Program-made: the position numbers and the translations under genes
Assembly (NCBI GenBank): GCA_016648135.1
Contig: JADDOH010023729.1
Coordinates: 124,001 to 188,000, forward strand
Source of the DNA: Agrypnia vestita
Taxonomy: Eukaryota > Arthropoda > Insecta > Trichoptera > Phryganeidae
Direction of reading: 5' to 3'
Length of the DNA: 64,000 nucleotides
The notes under the pieces: model-generated
What the model was told of the DNA's origin: nothing
What the model saw: the letters and a program-made list of their open reading frames with translations, nothing else
Database searches by the model: none
Shown: one piece after another, positions 1 to 11,010 of the stretch
Position numbering within the stretch: the stretch's first letter is position 1
Layout of the letters: each line of letters starts with the position of its first letter

Positions 1-112
1 ACAATGTATCGAGATTTCACAGGAAACATGGTTCTGGGAGGGATAGATACATAAAATCTAGAATTCGGTACATTTTAAATTACTAATCCCCGGTGAATGC
101 ATTCAAAACTTC
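1..112 (-). repeat. Fragment of MITE family M3
   Basis: Reverse-complement match to the core of the repeats at 11011-11240, 28365-28668 and 29390-29575. Shared words include GATTACTAATTTAAAATGTA and TATCTATCCCT. It is cut by the window start, and the terminal repeats seen in the 28.4-kb copy are absent. Confidence 0.6.
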
Positions 113-118
113 CATATA

Positions 119-1170
119 TTAGGTCCTTACATATGAAATTGGCGTTTAGTATGAGAGGAACATAAAGCCGATTTTTTTTTATTATAATATATTTATTTAA
201 TCAAAGTATTGTTATCTATGCACTTTTACCATCTCAAAGGTAGTTCATCGATCCCTTTACTAAAAAAACCATTCGGACGGGAATCAATAAAGTCTTTGAA
301 GGCGGTTTGGATTGCCCCATCGGAGTTGAATTTTTTCCTTTGCAAGAAGTTATCCAAATTTCGAAAAAAATGGTAATCTGTTGGGGCAAGGTCCGGAGAG
401 TACGGTGGATGTCTTAGACATTCCAATTGAAGCTCCTCTAATTTGGTAGCCGTCTATTGTGCAGTGTGTGGTCTAGCGTTATCATGAAGTAGCAGTGGCC
501 TATAGCGATTAACCAGCCTCGGTTGTTTAGCAGCTAGCTTTTCCATCATGATTTGCAGTTGCTGACAATAGACATCTGCCGTAATCGTCTGGCCAGATTT
601 AAGAAAGCTGTAGTGAACGACACCAGCACTAGTCCACCAAACGCTCACAAGTAACTTTTTTGGAGTCAATTTTCGCATGGGGCATGGTTTGGCTGGTTCG
701 GCAGGGTTCAGCCATTGCGATGAGCGCTTCCGATTATCGTACAGGATCCACTTTTCATCACAGGTAATGATTCGATTTAAAATCCCTTCATTATTGTGCC
801 GGTTGAGTAATGCAACGCAGCAGTCAACGCGCGTTTGTTGATTTGCTTCACTCAATTCGTGAGGTACCCACCTTTCAAGCTTTTTCACCTTACCAATTTG
901 CTTCAAGTGGATTAAAACAGTTTTATCACTAACACCGCAGCCTGCAGCTAACTCGGATGTGGTTTGCGATGGATCCGCTTCCACAATAGCCTTCAATTCT
1001 TCATTATCAACTTTGGTCTCCGGCCGTCCACGGGGCTTGTTCTGCAGGTCGAAATTTCCAGAACGAAAACGTTGGAACCAAAAACGCACTGTGTTTTCTT
1101 TTGCGGCACCGTCGCCATACACATCATTAATCCTTCGAGCCATGCCAGGGACATCTGTAGTCCTTCTCAT
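119..1170 (-). pseudogene. Broken mariner transposase, copy 1
   Basis: Mariner-family (IS630/Tc1/mariner) transposase remnant. The frame 1227-454 carries the N-terminal helix-turn-helix region (ARRINDVYGDG, VRFWFQRFRSGNF), the linker WVPHEL and catalytic block CDEKWILYDN. It continues to HDNARPHTAQ, where a CAA codon has become TAG. The next piece (426-226) carries YSPDLAPTDYHFF. The spacing between the last two acidic residues is 34, giving the DD34D signature. A second nonsense codon follows near the C-terminus (RW then stop). The codons before ARRINDVYG do not match copy 2, so the 5' part is truncated or replaced near 1145. The 3' terminal repeat begins TTAGGTCCTTACATATG at 119 next to TA. 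No matching inverted repeat was seen at the other end. Dead copy. Confidence 0.9.
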
Positions 1171-1229
1171 GAAATAATATACATAGATTTTCACATTTAA
1201 ATTCAATAACAATCCCGTAGTGGACAAAT

Positions 1230-1980
1230 TCAGTAATTGTGTTCTCAGAACATATTTGCATATAAAAATATTGTTAGATCTGACTAGCTCACTTCAGGAA
1301 GCTGTAAGGAATGCTGTAGATTGATGGTGCTGGATAGTTTTTTTGCTGAGGTGCTATCAGTAACCACGAACGTGTTTTGCCAAGAATATGAGGAAGGCGA
1401 AGAAGATTCTACCGAAGTTTGGAGTGTTTCAGATCACGTTTCGAATGACGCGTCATGACGTTTTATTTTTTCTTCATTTTTTTGGGATTGTAATTTTTTT
1501 TAATTTTTTTTTTATTAGAGACACTAACAGGATAATAGGTACATGATACTCTGATAATAAACATTATAATGAAGACTATGCCCATTATCCCAATTACAAG
1601 TGTCTTCGGCACGCTCTAGTAACATGTATTTTTGCAATTAATTATATTATATATTTTGTGTTTGAGTGTAGTGCGATTAGTATTTAATGAATGATTGATT
1701 TAATGGATCTATAGGTTCGTGTCATCGTTTAGAAAATGGATGTTGTGTATGAGTGAGTTAAAAATTGTTTGTAAACGGCTTAAGTTTTACACTGAATGCG
1801 TCGTTTATGTTGATCGTTTTCGATTATGTACGTCATGTTTAAATAAATTAGAATAACGATGATAAAATTTTAAAAACTAAACAATAAATATTTACCCTTC
1901 CATCGGGTCACCTCGAGCGACACACCGCACGTACGCAATTTTTTTTGCGGAGAACGCACTTGGCAAACGAATAAATGAAA
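1230..1980. other. AT-rich stretch, nothing recognised
   Basis: I see no splice-flanked open frame, tRNA-like fold or repeat shared with other parts of the window. It contains long T runs near 1480-1520. Confidence 0.5.
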
Positions 1981-2061
1981 ACATGTTATTTAAATATAAC
2001 GATAATCGCTTAAATCGAATTCGCGTTAGTCGGGGTACATCTTTTCATATATATATATATA

Positions 2062-2949
2062 TTGTACGCTTGTGTGCAACGAAGACAGGATGGCAGTCTG
2101 GGACACATTGTATACAGAAAACCGACACACACGACCAGGTACTTACACAAAACCTCGCATCACCATCCAGCGCAACTGAGGGCGGTTCCCGCAGCATTAA
2201 TAACACGAGCTGACAGAATTTGCGACAAGGAAAACATTGCCTCGGAAAGAAAAACAGTGCAGGATGCACTCATAGCTAACGGATACTCCCCGAACGTTCG
2301 GACATCAAGAAAACGATCTAGCATATGTGATGTTCCAAGAAATAAAGCATACTTACCTTACATCAGAGGTCTTACTGACGAAATCAGCCAGGTGTTGCTG
2401 AAATTAAATATAAAAACAGTTTTCAGCCCCCTTAGTTCGTTCGATCTCGCGTATGTTAGGTAGTGTAAAAGATAACACACCGTTCGAGTCTCCAGGTGTA
2501 TTCAGAGTGCCATGCGATTGTGGAGCTTTCTACATAGACAAACCAAACGCAATATCGCTACACGATTGAAGGAACACATTGGAGCAATTAAAAACAACAA
2601 CTTCAATACATCGGCAATCTGCGAACATGCATCCAAAGGGAATCTCTGTCACTTCATCAGATTTGACAAGGCAAAAATCTTATCAACAGAACCGTACCTT
2701 ATACCCAGATTAGTGAGGGAGTCCATCGAAATATACAAACATCCCAATTTCAATAGAGATGACAGTTACAAACTATCAAGTATTTGGCGCCCTGTTCTAA
2801 CGACACTGATTCAACCCTTGAGAGAAGTCACAGTAAAATCCGCCGACGTAACTAGTACATATTGCACACTGGCGACTTCTATTGTAGAAGAAGAGAACAC
2901 TCCACAACAAAGTGCATACAATTTACGCCCTAGAAAGCAGCACCTATAA
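2062..2949 (+). pseudogene. Penelope-like retroelement, 3' coding remnant
   Basis: Degenerate C-terminal part of a Penelope-like element (PLE) polyprotein. From 2116 the frame reads VYRKPTHTTRYLHKTSHHHP, the conserved end of the PLE reverse transcriptase. It runs through RADRICDKENI and ANGYSP to LPYIRGLTDEI and stops at 2461. After a frame change, CGAFYID then QTKRNIATRLKEH, SAICEHA and HPNFNRDDSYKLSS match the PLE GIY-YIG endonuclease domain. The YIG triplet reads YID and the frame breaks at that motif, so the nuclease is dead. The frame ends at 2949. The 5' reverse-transcriptase core is missing. The element is followed directly by the hammerhead-like segment at 2960-3080. Confidence 0.85.
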
Positions 2950-2959
2950 TCAGTCCGAC

Positions 2960-3080
2960 CTCCACCTCCGCGGGTAAAGGTCGTCCTCCTGATGACGTTG
3001 GATAAGCATCCAACGAAACGTCGAGATTCGCTTCTCGGTAATATATTTGGTGCTTATAAAATATCCGAAATTACAGTTAA
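2960..3080 (+). repeat. PLE 3' terminal segment with hammerhead-like fold
   Basis: Follows the PLE stop codon by a few bases. CTGATGA at 2989-2995 is followed by a 5-bp hairpin (GTTGG 2997-3001, CCAAC 3010-3014), then GAAAC at 3015-3019, a layout resembling a hammerhead ribozyme core. The same segment recurs at 20575-20743 and, inverted, at 28801-28936. The segment ends in TATAAAATATC...ACAGTTAA, which matches the terminal inverted repeat of the 20.6-kb copy. One unpaired C lies between CTGATGA and the stem, so catalysis is uncertain. Confidence 0.75.
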
Positions 3081-3578
3081 ATGTTTTCTAACTTTTGTAT
3101 GTTTTTATTTATTTTTTACTTTGTTTTTATTTAATATTTGACACAACGTGGAGTTTTTTATACTTGTACATAAAAACAAATCTTGTGTATGCGGACCCCC
3201 ATTTTCATCTTCACAAATGCGAGCACTTTCAATGACGCTCTCCATAACTGCATGAAAAATGACTCTACCGCTCGGATTTCTCCGCAAATATTGTTCTTCA
3301 GCTCGAATAGAGGTCGTGGCTTATTGACAAACACTCGTTCTGTAAGTATCCCCAGAATGAAGTCTGGAACCGACGGAAACTATTTTTTTACCATTCGATA
3401 TTTACTTTGGACTCTGGTATTGAACTTCACACTCGCATTAATTTATTGCTCACGTTACATCAACCTATTGCATATACCTACAGGGACATCCTATGAGCAT
3501 AGAAAAGTACACCATGCACAGTCCGAAAATTTGCGAAAAAGGTGGGGGTAAACATTCGATGGGTACAGCAGCGTTTTA

Positions 3579-4358
3579 AGCCATGTATTCACTAGGGGAC
3601 AAATTATCTCTCAACATCACGCGCGGCATAGAGTCTACGTGACGTTGCAACGTCGCGCACTGTTCCGCGACGTCACGCACAACATAGCGGGGCATTTCTA
3701 TGTGCCGCGGAAACGTTGCCATGCGCACGGTACTCGAGCGAGCTCACGGGGACATCGGGCTGCGCGTCAGTATCACGTGGTATGTTTACAAGTGAATGCG
3801 CATGCGTTGTATCTGTTAACTGACATTAACGTGGGGAAACGAAATTATTGTTCTCCAATTCATCGCCGTACAATTTTGTGGGACACTTCAAACCGTGAAT
3901 ATAAAAATAAAATGATGTGAGGGCCAACAGCGTTCCTTGATATTGTCTTGCTTGGCTATGGAAGACCCGATTATTTATAATAAATTGTCAAAATCAGTTA
4001 TTGTCATTCGAGTGAAATTGACAAAAGATCCGTCAGACATTCGAATATCGCATAGAATATCCATCCTTCTTTCTCTTTGCAGTAAATAATTTCGCACCTA
4101 CCACCTTTTTCTCCTCTTACGTTTCAATAAACTCGTTAAAATAAATAGATAAGCAGCTGTCATCCTAACCTCATCGGGCGGCAAGCGTAAATAGATACGC
4201 AGCTGTCAACATAACCTCATCGGGCGACAAGTGATATGCGAGTCCCGGCGTGTACACGTCAAATGACCGCGTCATTGTCCCCGAAACATGAGCGTAGATG
4301 TTGATGCGACATGTCGCGCGGAATGTTTCGCGATTTGTCCCCTAGTGAATACATGGCT
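3579..4358. mobile_element. Harbinger-type non-autonomous DNA transposon, copy 1
   Basis: Begins AGCCATGTATTCACTAGGGG and ends in its inverted complement. It is flanked by TTA on both sides (3576-3578 and 4359-4361), a 3-bp duplication as in PIF/Harbinger elements. A second copy lies at 51238-51999 with TAA on both sides. The interior is rich in CG-containing words (for example GACGTTGCAACGTCGCGC) and encodes no recognisable transposase. Short open frames inside are not conserved as proteins. Confidence 0.8.
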
Positions 4359-4361
4359 TTA

Positions 4362-5111
4362 TGAGCAAAAGTCCCATATCGGTCCCGCTCATTCGTCGCC
4401 TGTTTGACATTTTCAACACTACTAGTAAGACAACAAAGGAACTAGACAACCCCTCGATACTGTCACAAATATACATAAATCCCTGTCCGATCAATGAGAT
4501 CTCCAAGCTTTTTTCAAACAAAGTTTTACAACACCAATCTAGGGTAATTTCTCTCCTCTACCTCGAATGATCAATCACTATACCTAACGAGATATCATCC
4601 AGAGACGGCAAACTTGATATTTTCTTTATGACACAGGCTCAGTTCAAAAGTGAAATATTGATAAACTTGGTTGACGGTCGCTTGAGCGTGTAATGCATAA
4701 ACCTGTTTATCTAGAAATCATTCCTAAATAGTAATAATTGATTTGTGATAGTCATATTATACTGAATATTATTTACAATTTATTTATCACTAAGATATTT
4801 TTTATTATTAATGTATTTTTTATTTATAAAAACTGTATTCTATATTAGGTAAACACTTGCTAATCAAGGACTTATTCCCAAATTGCATTTATTAATTTTT
4901 TCTGAATATATTTACAATTCATTTTGTCATTAAGTCATTATTTATTTATCATAAAAAGTGTATTACGTGTCGTGTAAAAACTTATTTACTATTTATTCAT
5001 TATTCATTACTTATTATAAATTTATAATAAAAAGTGTATTGTATAATAATTCTGTCATATTCAAAATGTTCTTACTTTGTACCTACTCTAATGTCGCTTT
5101 AGGACCATCTA
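4362..5111. other. AT-rich stretch, nothing recognised
   Basis: No gene or repeat shared with the rest of the window was identified. Long runs of TTATTTAT-like sequence occupy 4740-5050. Confidence 0.45.
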
Positions 5112-5114
5112 TTA

Positions 5115-5252
5115 GGCCCGGTTGTTTCAACTCGGATTAAATTAAATTTCGTTTAAAGCATGGATTTTTGCGTTCTCCACCAATCAAACGAAACGTGAAA
5201 ATCTATACTTTAAACGAACTTTTATTTTGATCCAACTTGAAACCATCGGGCC
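5115..5252. mobile_element. GGCCCGGTTG MITE, copy 1
   Basis: 138-bp element with terminal inverted repeat GGCCCGGTTGTTTCAA / TTGAAACCATCGGGCC and TTA on both sides (5112-5114, 5253-5255). It has a subterminal inverted block around TTTAAAGCAT. Other copies start at 7850, 13171, 44627 and 55109. The 3-bp TWA/CTA target duplications suggest mobilisation by a PIF/Harbinger transposase (inference). Confidence 0.85.
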
Positions 5253-5497
5253 TTAGGGTCATTAATGACCTGTTGACGGTCTGCTTGTTAAAAAAATAAA
5301 ATAATAACTATACTGCCCCGCACTGATCAAATACAGAAAACAAAGTACAATATAAATTATTATATATATTCAAGAACACATCCATATTTGTGAAGTTGTA
5401 ATTTTTCAGAACAAAGTTCTGTGAAATATTTAATAACCAAATTTATTAATCAATTACAAAGACATACAGAAAAATCTAATTCACGAAAAAATATTAG

Positions 5498-5564
5498 GTT
5501 ACTACTGGGATTCGAACCCAGGTCCTTTCCGGGGCCGGTGCTCTGACCACTAAGCTATAGCAAC
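5498..5564 (-). repeat. tRNA-like head of S2 repeat
   Basis: Shows a 7-bp acceptor stem (GTTGCTA with TAGTAAC), D-arm AGCTTAGTGGTCAGAGC and T-arm GGGTTCGAATCCC. The anticodon region is four bases shorter than in the other copies and does not form a stem. Not a working tRNA. Confidence 0.7.
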
Positions 5565-5770
5565 CCTCTATGTTTCCGTCAACATATCGACCTTATATGT
5601 AGTTCTTATTTTTATTAATTGATTAATTTTTATTTTTGTCCATAGAGCAATCCACTTTTTTGATACGGTAGTTGAAATTACTTTGCAATGCCACCGCTAA
5701 AATAAAAATTGATCAATTAATAAAAATAAGAACTACATATGAGGTCGATATATTCACGGAAACATAGAGG

Positions 5771-5842
5771 GTACCTATAGCTTAGTGGTCAGAGCACCGG
5801 CCCTGGAAAGGAGGTGACCTGGGTTCGAATCCCAGTAGTAAC
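5771..5842 (+). repeat. tRNA-like head of S2 repeat
   Basis: Same layout as the 5498 and 38380 copies with intact D- and T-arm boxes. The acceptor 5' strand reads GTACCTA, giving two mismatches with TAGTAAC. The anticodon arm does not pair. Confidence 0.7.
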
Positions 5843-6228
5843 CTAATATTTTTTCGTGAATTAGATTTTTCTGTATGTCTTTCTAATTGATTAATTAATT
5901 TGGTTATTAAATAAATTATTATATTAGATTGGTACATTTAATTTTAGATTTAGGTTTGAAGATAGTGTCCAGGAAATTGGCGGCAACTTGGCAGCCATCA
6001 CGAAAATGCACCCCCGCCCATTCTGGTTCAGTATTTAGGCTAAATCTAAGATAATGGTCCCATTGCATATAGGTACGACGAAAATGAGTATTTCACTATA
6101 TTATTGAATGTGCTAGTAACAAAATCAAAGATAATTTACGTTTAAATAGTAAGTATTAAATTAGATATTACACTTTAAAGTTCCGAAAAATGCACTGCAT
6201 ATTTTGACATTTCATAGGCAATATATGA

Positions 6229-6280
6229 GGTTAGGTTAGGTTATTAGGTTTGGTTAAGTTAGGTTATTAGGTTTGGTTTG
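6229..6280 (+). repeat. Short TTAGG-like tract
   Basis: Three TTAGG-type units (GAGGTTAGGTTAGGTTA) followed by decayed variants (TTTGGTTAAGTTAGG). This resembles the insect telomere unit, but it is too short to call an interstitial telomere with confidence. Confidence 0.4.
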
Positions 6281-6447
6281 TTTAATTTAGATTACGATTA
6301 TTTTAGTTAGATTAAATTAACAGGACGTTAAATTATATAGTGAAATACTTATTTTCATTGTATGAACAACGGGACCATCATCTTGGATTATTCCCAGTGT
6401 TTATTGTCCAAACACAACATTCCCCTGACTATCGCTTGCCCAACGTA

Positions 6448-6875
6448 AATTGGCGTACGGCGAGTTTGGAACTAAAACACGCCCCGCCCGCACCCGGCGG
6501 TAACCCCTCGCCCTGTCATTCAGTTCAATCTCGTATTTGCTCGGGAGCTGTGACATCTTGATTACCAATATACACTGAATTATTATGTCCAAAACATCCA
6601 AAACAGTCCGGGATGGTGAAAGAACAATTTCCAATGAAGTATTAAAGTGTTGCGAAGCTGAAAAAACAAATAACGGACCGATATTACCGCTTGACAGGTT
6701 GACAGATAGAGCGGCCGCCTTTACCGGTTCGTTTCTTTAGTGTTGCCCGACCAAATTTCTATTAAAGGCTCTGACACCGGTCACCGGACATTCTGTACAT
6801 TATGTATTGTGTAATAAATTTACACCCTGGCAACTTATGTTACGCGACAGGGACGCCCTCCCTTGCACGCCAATT
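6448..6875 (-). mobile_element. TA-flanked MITE, copy 1
   Basis: 428-bp element with ends AATTGGCGTACGG / TTGCACGCCAATT and TA on both sides. It is homologous along its length to 45362-45770 in opposite orientation. The TA duplication suggests a Tc1/mariner-type source. A frame VLDVLDIIIQCILVIKM is open in both copies, but nothing identifies it as a protein. Confidence 0.75.
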
Positions 6876-6889
6876 TATAGTGGTCGCAT

Positions 6890-7045
6890 TCTAGGATCCA
6901 GTAATCGTACGTTCGAGCCTCATTCTAAGAGGAGCTCCATTTCCCTTTCATTTTCATCATCTTAAAAACGCTAGCATTTTGCTTAGTTTGAAAATATGTA
7001 CATAGTAAGAACATTCAAGTGACACGTGTTCTCTATTATTATTTA
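6890..7045 (+). repeat. Diverged SINE S1 fragment
   Basis: Has a B-box-like GTTCGAGCC and the S1 tail (GCTTAGTTTGAAAATA, then AGTAAGAACATTCAAGTGACACGTGTTC). This tail matches the SINE at 23464-23650. The A-box region is lost. Confidence 0.55.
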
Positions 7046-7147
7046 ATAATACTATGGAAACAACCTAATTATTTTAATGTTTTTCCCACCTACATCTTTA
7101 TGGCACTAATAGCATAAGTATGTATTTATATAATTGTACATTTTCAG

Positions 7148-7242
7148 GCACTTCAAAACTGCTGTTGCGTTATTGATTGGCATATTCGTTGCTTCGCTGA
7201 CTACTCTTGGAACCGTTGCCTACTTGGATAATTACAAGCCAT
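7148..7242 (+). CDS. Candidate internal exon encoding a membrane segment
   Basis: A 95-bp stretch lies between a good acceptor (TACATTTTCAG) and donor (GTAAGA). Only one frame is open, starting one base in: HFKTAVALLIGIFVASLTTL, then GTVAYLDNYKP. About 20 uncharged residues form one plausible transmembrane helix with a basic residue before it, as in a type II signal anchor. The exon has phase 1 at its 3' end. The other two frames contain stops. I do not recognise the protein. It is on the same strand as the acyltransferase 52 kb downstream, but no evidence joins them. No partner exon was identified. Confidence 0.45.
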
Positions 7243-7849
7243 GTAAGAAATCTTTATAATGTCATTCAATCATTGCTTTATTATTCTAGTTCATTTTTAT
7301 ATTGTATACATTTTTAATTGTTTCCCAAAGCTGCATAAGCTTGGTCTAAAAATAATCTTGTACAACTTTGAAGCTGTTTCACTCCCAGATGAACCATCAA
7401 ATAACTATCCACTATCATTAGTTCACCTTTTCATTATTCAAATACGCACATTGTTTTTCAATGTTCAAATATGTTATTGTTATCAATTATCCTAATTTTA
7501 AATGTCTGTCAGTCCATAACTCGCCGGAATTAAGCTGGAATTACGACAACAATACTGATGATGACTAATCGCTAATGAGGCTTGAGTGCCCAAGTATGAC
7601 ACGTCAATCAGCACGTGGCTCACGTTACACAAAGGGTAGTAATTATTATTATGTCCTTGATTTTTCACAGGGTTACGGCTAGTTCTGTAGTTTATACTGG
7701 TACGCCTATAGTCAGGCTCCCTTAATCTATCGATATGGCTTCGTGTGAGTTTTTGCTATTCTCCAAGTTGAAAATTCTGTTGAATCAAGAGATGACATAG
7801 TGCGCAACGCGACGGCCCAGCTGATCGCCATTCCAAAAGATACGTCCTA

Positions 7850-7994
7850 GGCCCGGTTGTTTCAAGTTCGATCAAAGTAAGCGGTCGAGCAAAGCATAGA
7901 TTTTTACGAAAACGGATCGTCTGATTGGTGGAGAACGTAAAAATCTATGCTTTTAAAGAACGCCTACTTTAATCCAACTTGAAACAACCGGCCC
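7850..7994. mobile_element. GGCCCGGTTG MITE, copy 2
   Basis: 145 bp, ends GGCCCGGTTGTTTCAAG / CTTGAAACAACCGGCCC, with CTA on both sides (7847-7849 and 7995-7997). The interior matches copy 3 at 13171, including GGATCGTCTGATTGGTGGAG. Confidence 0.85.
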
Positions 7995-8308
7995 CTAGTA
8001 GTGTTTGCAATAATGGTGAGACAGTTGGAAGAAGTGTGTGCATTACCAAGGGAACTAGGTACTCTGAGGGAGTTTGGAATAAGTATAACGTGTACGAATA
8101 GTCTCTTTCGACGAAAGGTTCTTTACTACGTAGGTATATTTACTTTTATCAAATCTGACTCTTGCGTGAACCGCAACGAAGTATGACGTCAGATTCCGTT
8201 AACGATAATTTAGAAATATGCAATATACAACCTTGACATTGGTAAGATAGTAAAAATGATAAATATTCGCGCGCGTATTCGTAAATCAGAACGACCGAAT
8301 GCAAATAC

Positions 8309-8934
8309 GGGATGTCTCGTAGCTAGTAGCAAAAACTTTACAGGTGGGTTCCTGCCTTGATAATGAGTCGAAAACGTTCAAACAACCATGACCTAAACAA
8401 TAGTTATGGAGATATGCAATATCAAAGTTTGCATTTTTTTCAAAAAATATTTTTTGTAAAAAATTGAACTATCATAACAGAAACTTATAATAGATTATGA
8501 AAAATTCAGTCGCTACAATAGAACTCAATTTTTTTTTAAATAGAGATGCGAACACGGAATACGTGTCACATCAATACTATTACTATTTTAAAACTAAGCT
8601 GAACGCTTGTGCTATGAAAACAGGACTAACTTCCTGGTCTGGAGTGAGGTTCGAACCCGCGACCTTTGGATCACGAGGCGTCCTAACCACAGGACCAACA
8701 AGCTACTCATGATAAATAAAATGATAAAAACCTTTTAATTTTTGCTAGATTTTTATCATTTTATTTGACTTGCATTAAAACGAATGCATTTTCATAATCG
8801 ATAAACGTAACTGTGATGATATTATATATATATATATATATAATATAAGTGAGCTTAATATTTTCGACTCATTATCAAAGCAGGAATCCACCTGTAAGGT
8901 TATTTTTGCTACTTTCTATGAGACACCCTGTATA
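8309..8934. mobile_element. Long foldback MITE (family FB), SINE in loop
   Basis: Left arm starts GGGATGTCTCGTAGCTAGTA, and the right arm ends in the matching CTATGAGACACCCTGTATAT. Both arms hold the FB core (ATAATGAGTCGAAAA, GAGATATGCAATATC, TTTGCATTTTT). A SINE S1 copy at 8537-8712 occupies the loop, and an (AT)n run at 8820-8842 interrupts the right arm. Other FB copies or half copies are at 14.1-14.5, 21.3, 24.1, 29.6, 31.2, 36.4 and 54.0 kb. Confidence 0.75.
8537..8712 (-). repeat. tRNA-derived SINE, family S1
   Basis: Read on the minus strand it starts AGTAGCTTGTTGGTCCTGTG, has B-box GGGTTCGAACCTC, then a conserved tail containing GTTAGTCCTG, CAAGCGTTCAGCTTAG and GTGACACGTATTCCGTG. Full copies are at 23464-23650 and 35937-36112. 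Confidence 0.8.
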
Positions 8935-9299
8935 TTTATTTATTTATTTATGTGGCACTGAGTACCATTAGTAACCTCGTATATAATTAAAGTCCTCTTC
9001 AGTCCTCTTTACGATTCTGCAACATTCTTTTCATTCATTCTTTCGATCCCCGCTTAACTTTGTCTTGTCAGTTTACTTCTACAATAATTTCATCTGTCCA
9101 TCGAAACTTTGGGTTGTTTTTGACTCATGGACTCGTGAGTATTTTTTGAAATATGTTAAAAATATAAAATTAAAAAAAAATTTCATGTCGAATAAAGCAC
9201 GTACTAAAGAAAAATTAAAACATTTTTTAACATAATCCGAAAATATAGAGTAAATCGGATGCTTTAAAATAATAAAACGAAAATCGATTTTTTGCAGAT

Positions 9300-9830
9300 T
9301 CGACAGTACACGTTAGGACCGTCGATATGGCCAAGTTATTGCCACGAGATAGTAGAATCAGACAAAATTACGCTCGAAAGGTCCATACGAATCTGGAATC
9401 GACTGGGCTATTCTCGTTAATTCTGGAAACATCCAGAAAGCGACATTACATCCATTAAAAAGAGATCGACCGGCTACTGCGCATCAGTGTGTGTAGAGTT
9501 GACAGCGGGCTATCACCATAGAAGGCGAAATCATGCGGAGTGTGTCGCTAGCGCATGTGTGATAACAGCGATAATAAATTAAGAGGTGTTACGTGCGAAG
9601 TTGAACGGAATTTTCTCGAAAGGGATTGAAGCGATAAAAACAGCGTAAATTAGTGCGAATTAAGAAACAGTGTAATAATAAGTGTGTTAAATATTCTAGA
9701 AACATTAAGTGACACGAAATATAAATACAGTGCTCCGATTTAATTCGTGTCCAGGAACTTTTCATGATATTAATAAAAAAAATTTTTTTAATTTTTAATG
9801 TTTCATTTGTCTCCTACAGTCATGTCCCGT
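9300..9830 (+). repeat. Repeat family D, possible retroelement leader or LTR part
   Basis: Related to 26930-27415 and 38800-39120 (+) and to 39530-39750 and 40190-40430 (-). Shared words include GACTGGGCTNTTCTCG, AAACATCTAGAAAGCG, GCGATAATAAATTAAGAG, TTAAATTCGTG and TCATTTGTCTC. It has no coding content. Repeated copies of a non-coding segment would fit an LTR or 5' leader, but no LTR pair was established. Confidence 0.5.
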
Positions 9831-10033
9831 GACAATACCATCTGAATTTTTTATTTATGTTAATCTGTTTGCCTTACATAATATGTAATTTGTTTGCCAT
9901 TCTCACATAAGTAAGTAGGTACATCGCTACATTTCACAGAATGTGGAAGAAGCCAATACTATGGTCGAATTTCTTCATCATTATGTCTAAATTCGTGACC
10001 GCTCACCAAAAATCACTCCGCAGACATATTATA

Positions 10034-10306
10034 TCTATATCTATAAAACTCCATGTCTGTCTGTCTGTCTGTTCTCTATACAAATCTACACCACTTGTTC
10101 GATTCGACTCAAATTTTGCATACATATTCCCGATGGAAAAATAGACCATATTTCTTCCCTAGACATAATATCCATCCCAGCCTTGATTAAATGGAAACAT
10201 TATTTTAATTAAAGGCTTTGCAAAACAATGGAACCTTATGTTTCCCCCCACAAATTTATTTTCTACTCAATCCTTAACCCGTGCAACGCCGGGTGCGAAC
10301 AGCTAG
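10034..10306 (+). mobile_element. Short non-autonomous Helitron, copy 1
   Basis: Starts TCTATATCTATAAAACT and has a GTCTGTCTGTCTGT run. It ends with a small hairpin (ACCCG/CGGGT) followed by AACAGCTAG and a T. The CTAG end after a hairpin is the Helitron 3' signature. The 3' part matches 48595-48963 (CCTTAACCCGTGCAACGCCG). No Rep/helicase is present. Confidence 0.75.
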
Positions 10307-10309
10307 TGG

Positions 10310-11005
10310 AATATAAATTTACATATTTCATAAGAATTGTGGCCCTTTGCTTTTTTAGCAATGACTTTGGCCTCCTTCACCTTGGACTACGCGGTTCCAT
10401 GTCCAGTAATAGCTGATAATCCTACAAATAAAAAAAATGGAATTCATTAGAATAGTAAATAAATATTGTCAATTCGCTGTTTGTAAAATCTCAGCAAAAT
10501 GCAAATATCATATTTAAAATTCCGATTAGTAAAATGTCCGAATTACAAAACAATCCACGAACCTCGTTAAATTAGAAGCTCATATGCTGCATACCTCAAT
10601 TAGCCGAACCGATTATTTTAATTTTATTTTTTAACAAACAGTCAACATTTATGAACATTTTGAATATGACATGATTACTCTTTAAAGTAATGATAAATAG
10701 TGTTATATGATAATATAAAAAATAAATTATATTCATAACAAAATAAAGATCGCCGTCTTTGGACGATATCTCGTTGTAGTACCTAATCGATCATTCTAAA
10801 TAGAGGAGAAGAATTTTTAAAAAACACTTTTAAAAAAAATTAATAATAAAAAATAAAGTAAACAACAGTAAATAGAAAACACGTTTAATAATCAATCATA
10901 AAAAAAGCAAAAACACAAGTCAATAGAACAATGCTGATTCAATTTTTCAAAGGAGATTAAAAAATTCAGTCCACTTAATTGTACTCAGAACTAATCATAT
11001 TTCAA
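10310..11005. other. AT-rich stretch, nothing recognised
   Basis: No gene, RNA or shared repeat was identified. Confidence 0.4.
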
Positions 11006-11010
11006 GTGTG

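Larger units (their letters stand above)
5428..5912. repeat. Large palindrome with a tRNA-like sequence in each arm
   Basis: Arms 5428-5637 and 5699-5912 are inverted copies of one repeat (family S2) around a 61-bp spacer. Each arm carries a tRNA-like sequence (5498-5564 on -, 5771-5842 on +). Related single copies are at 38310-38590 and, tail only, at 53800-53905. Flanking sequence on both sides of the tRNA-like part is conserved between copies, so this is a tRNA-derived repeat and not a bare tRNA gene. Confidence 0.8.

Noticed and set aside
2062..2463. Complete PLE polymerase gene
   Set aside because: Only the end of the reverse transcriptase and a broken GIY-YIG domain are present.
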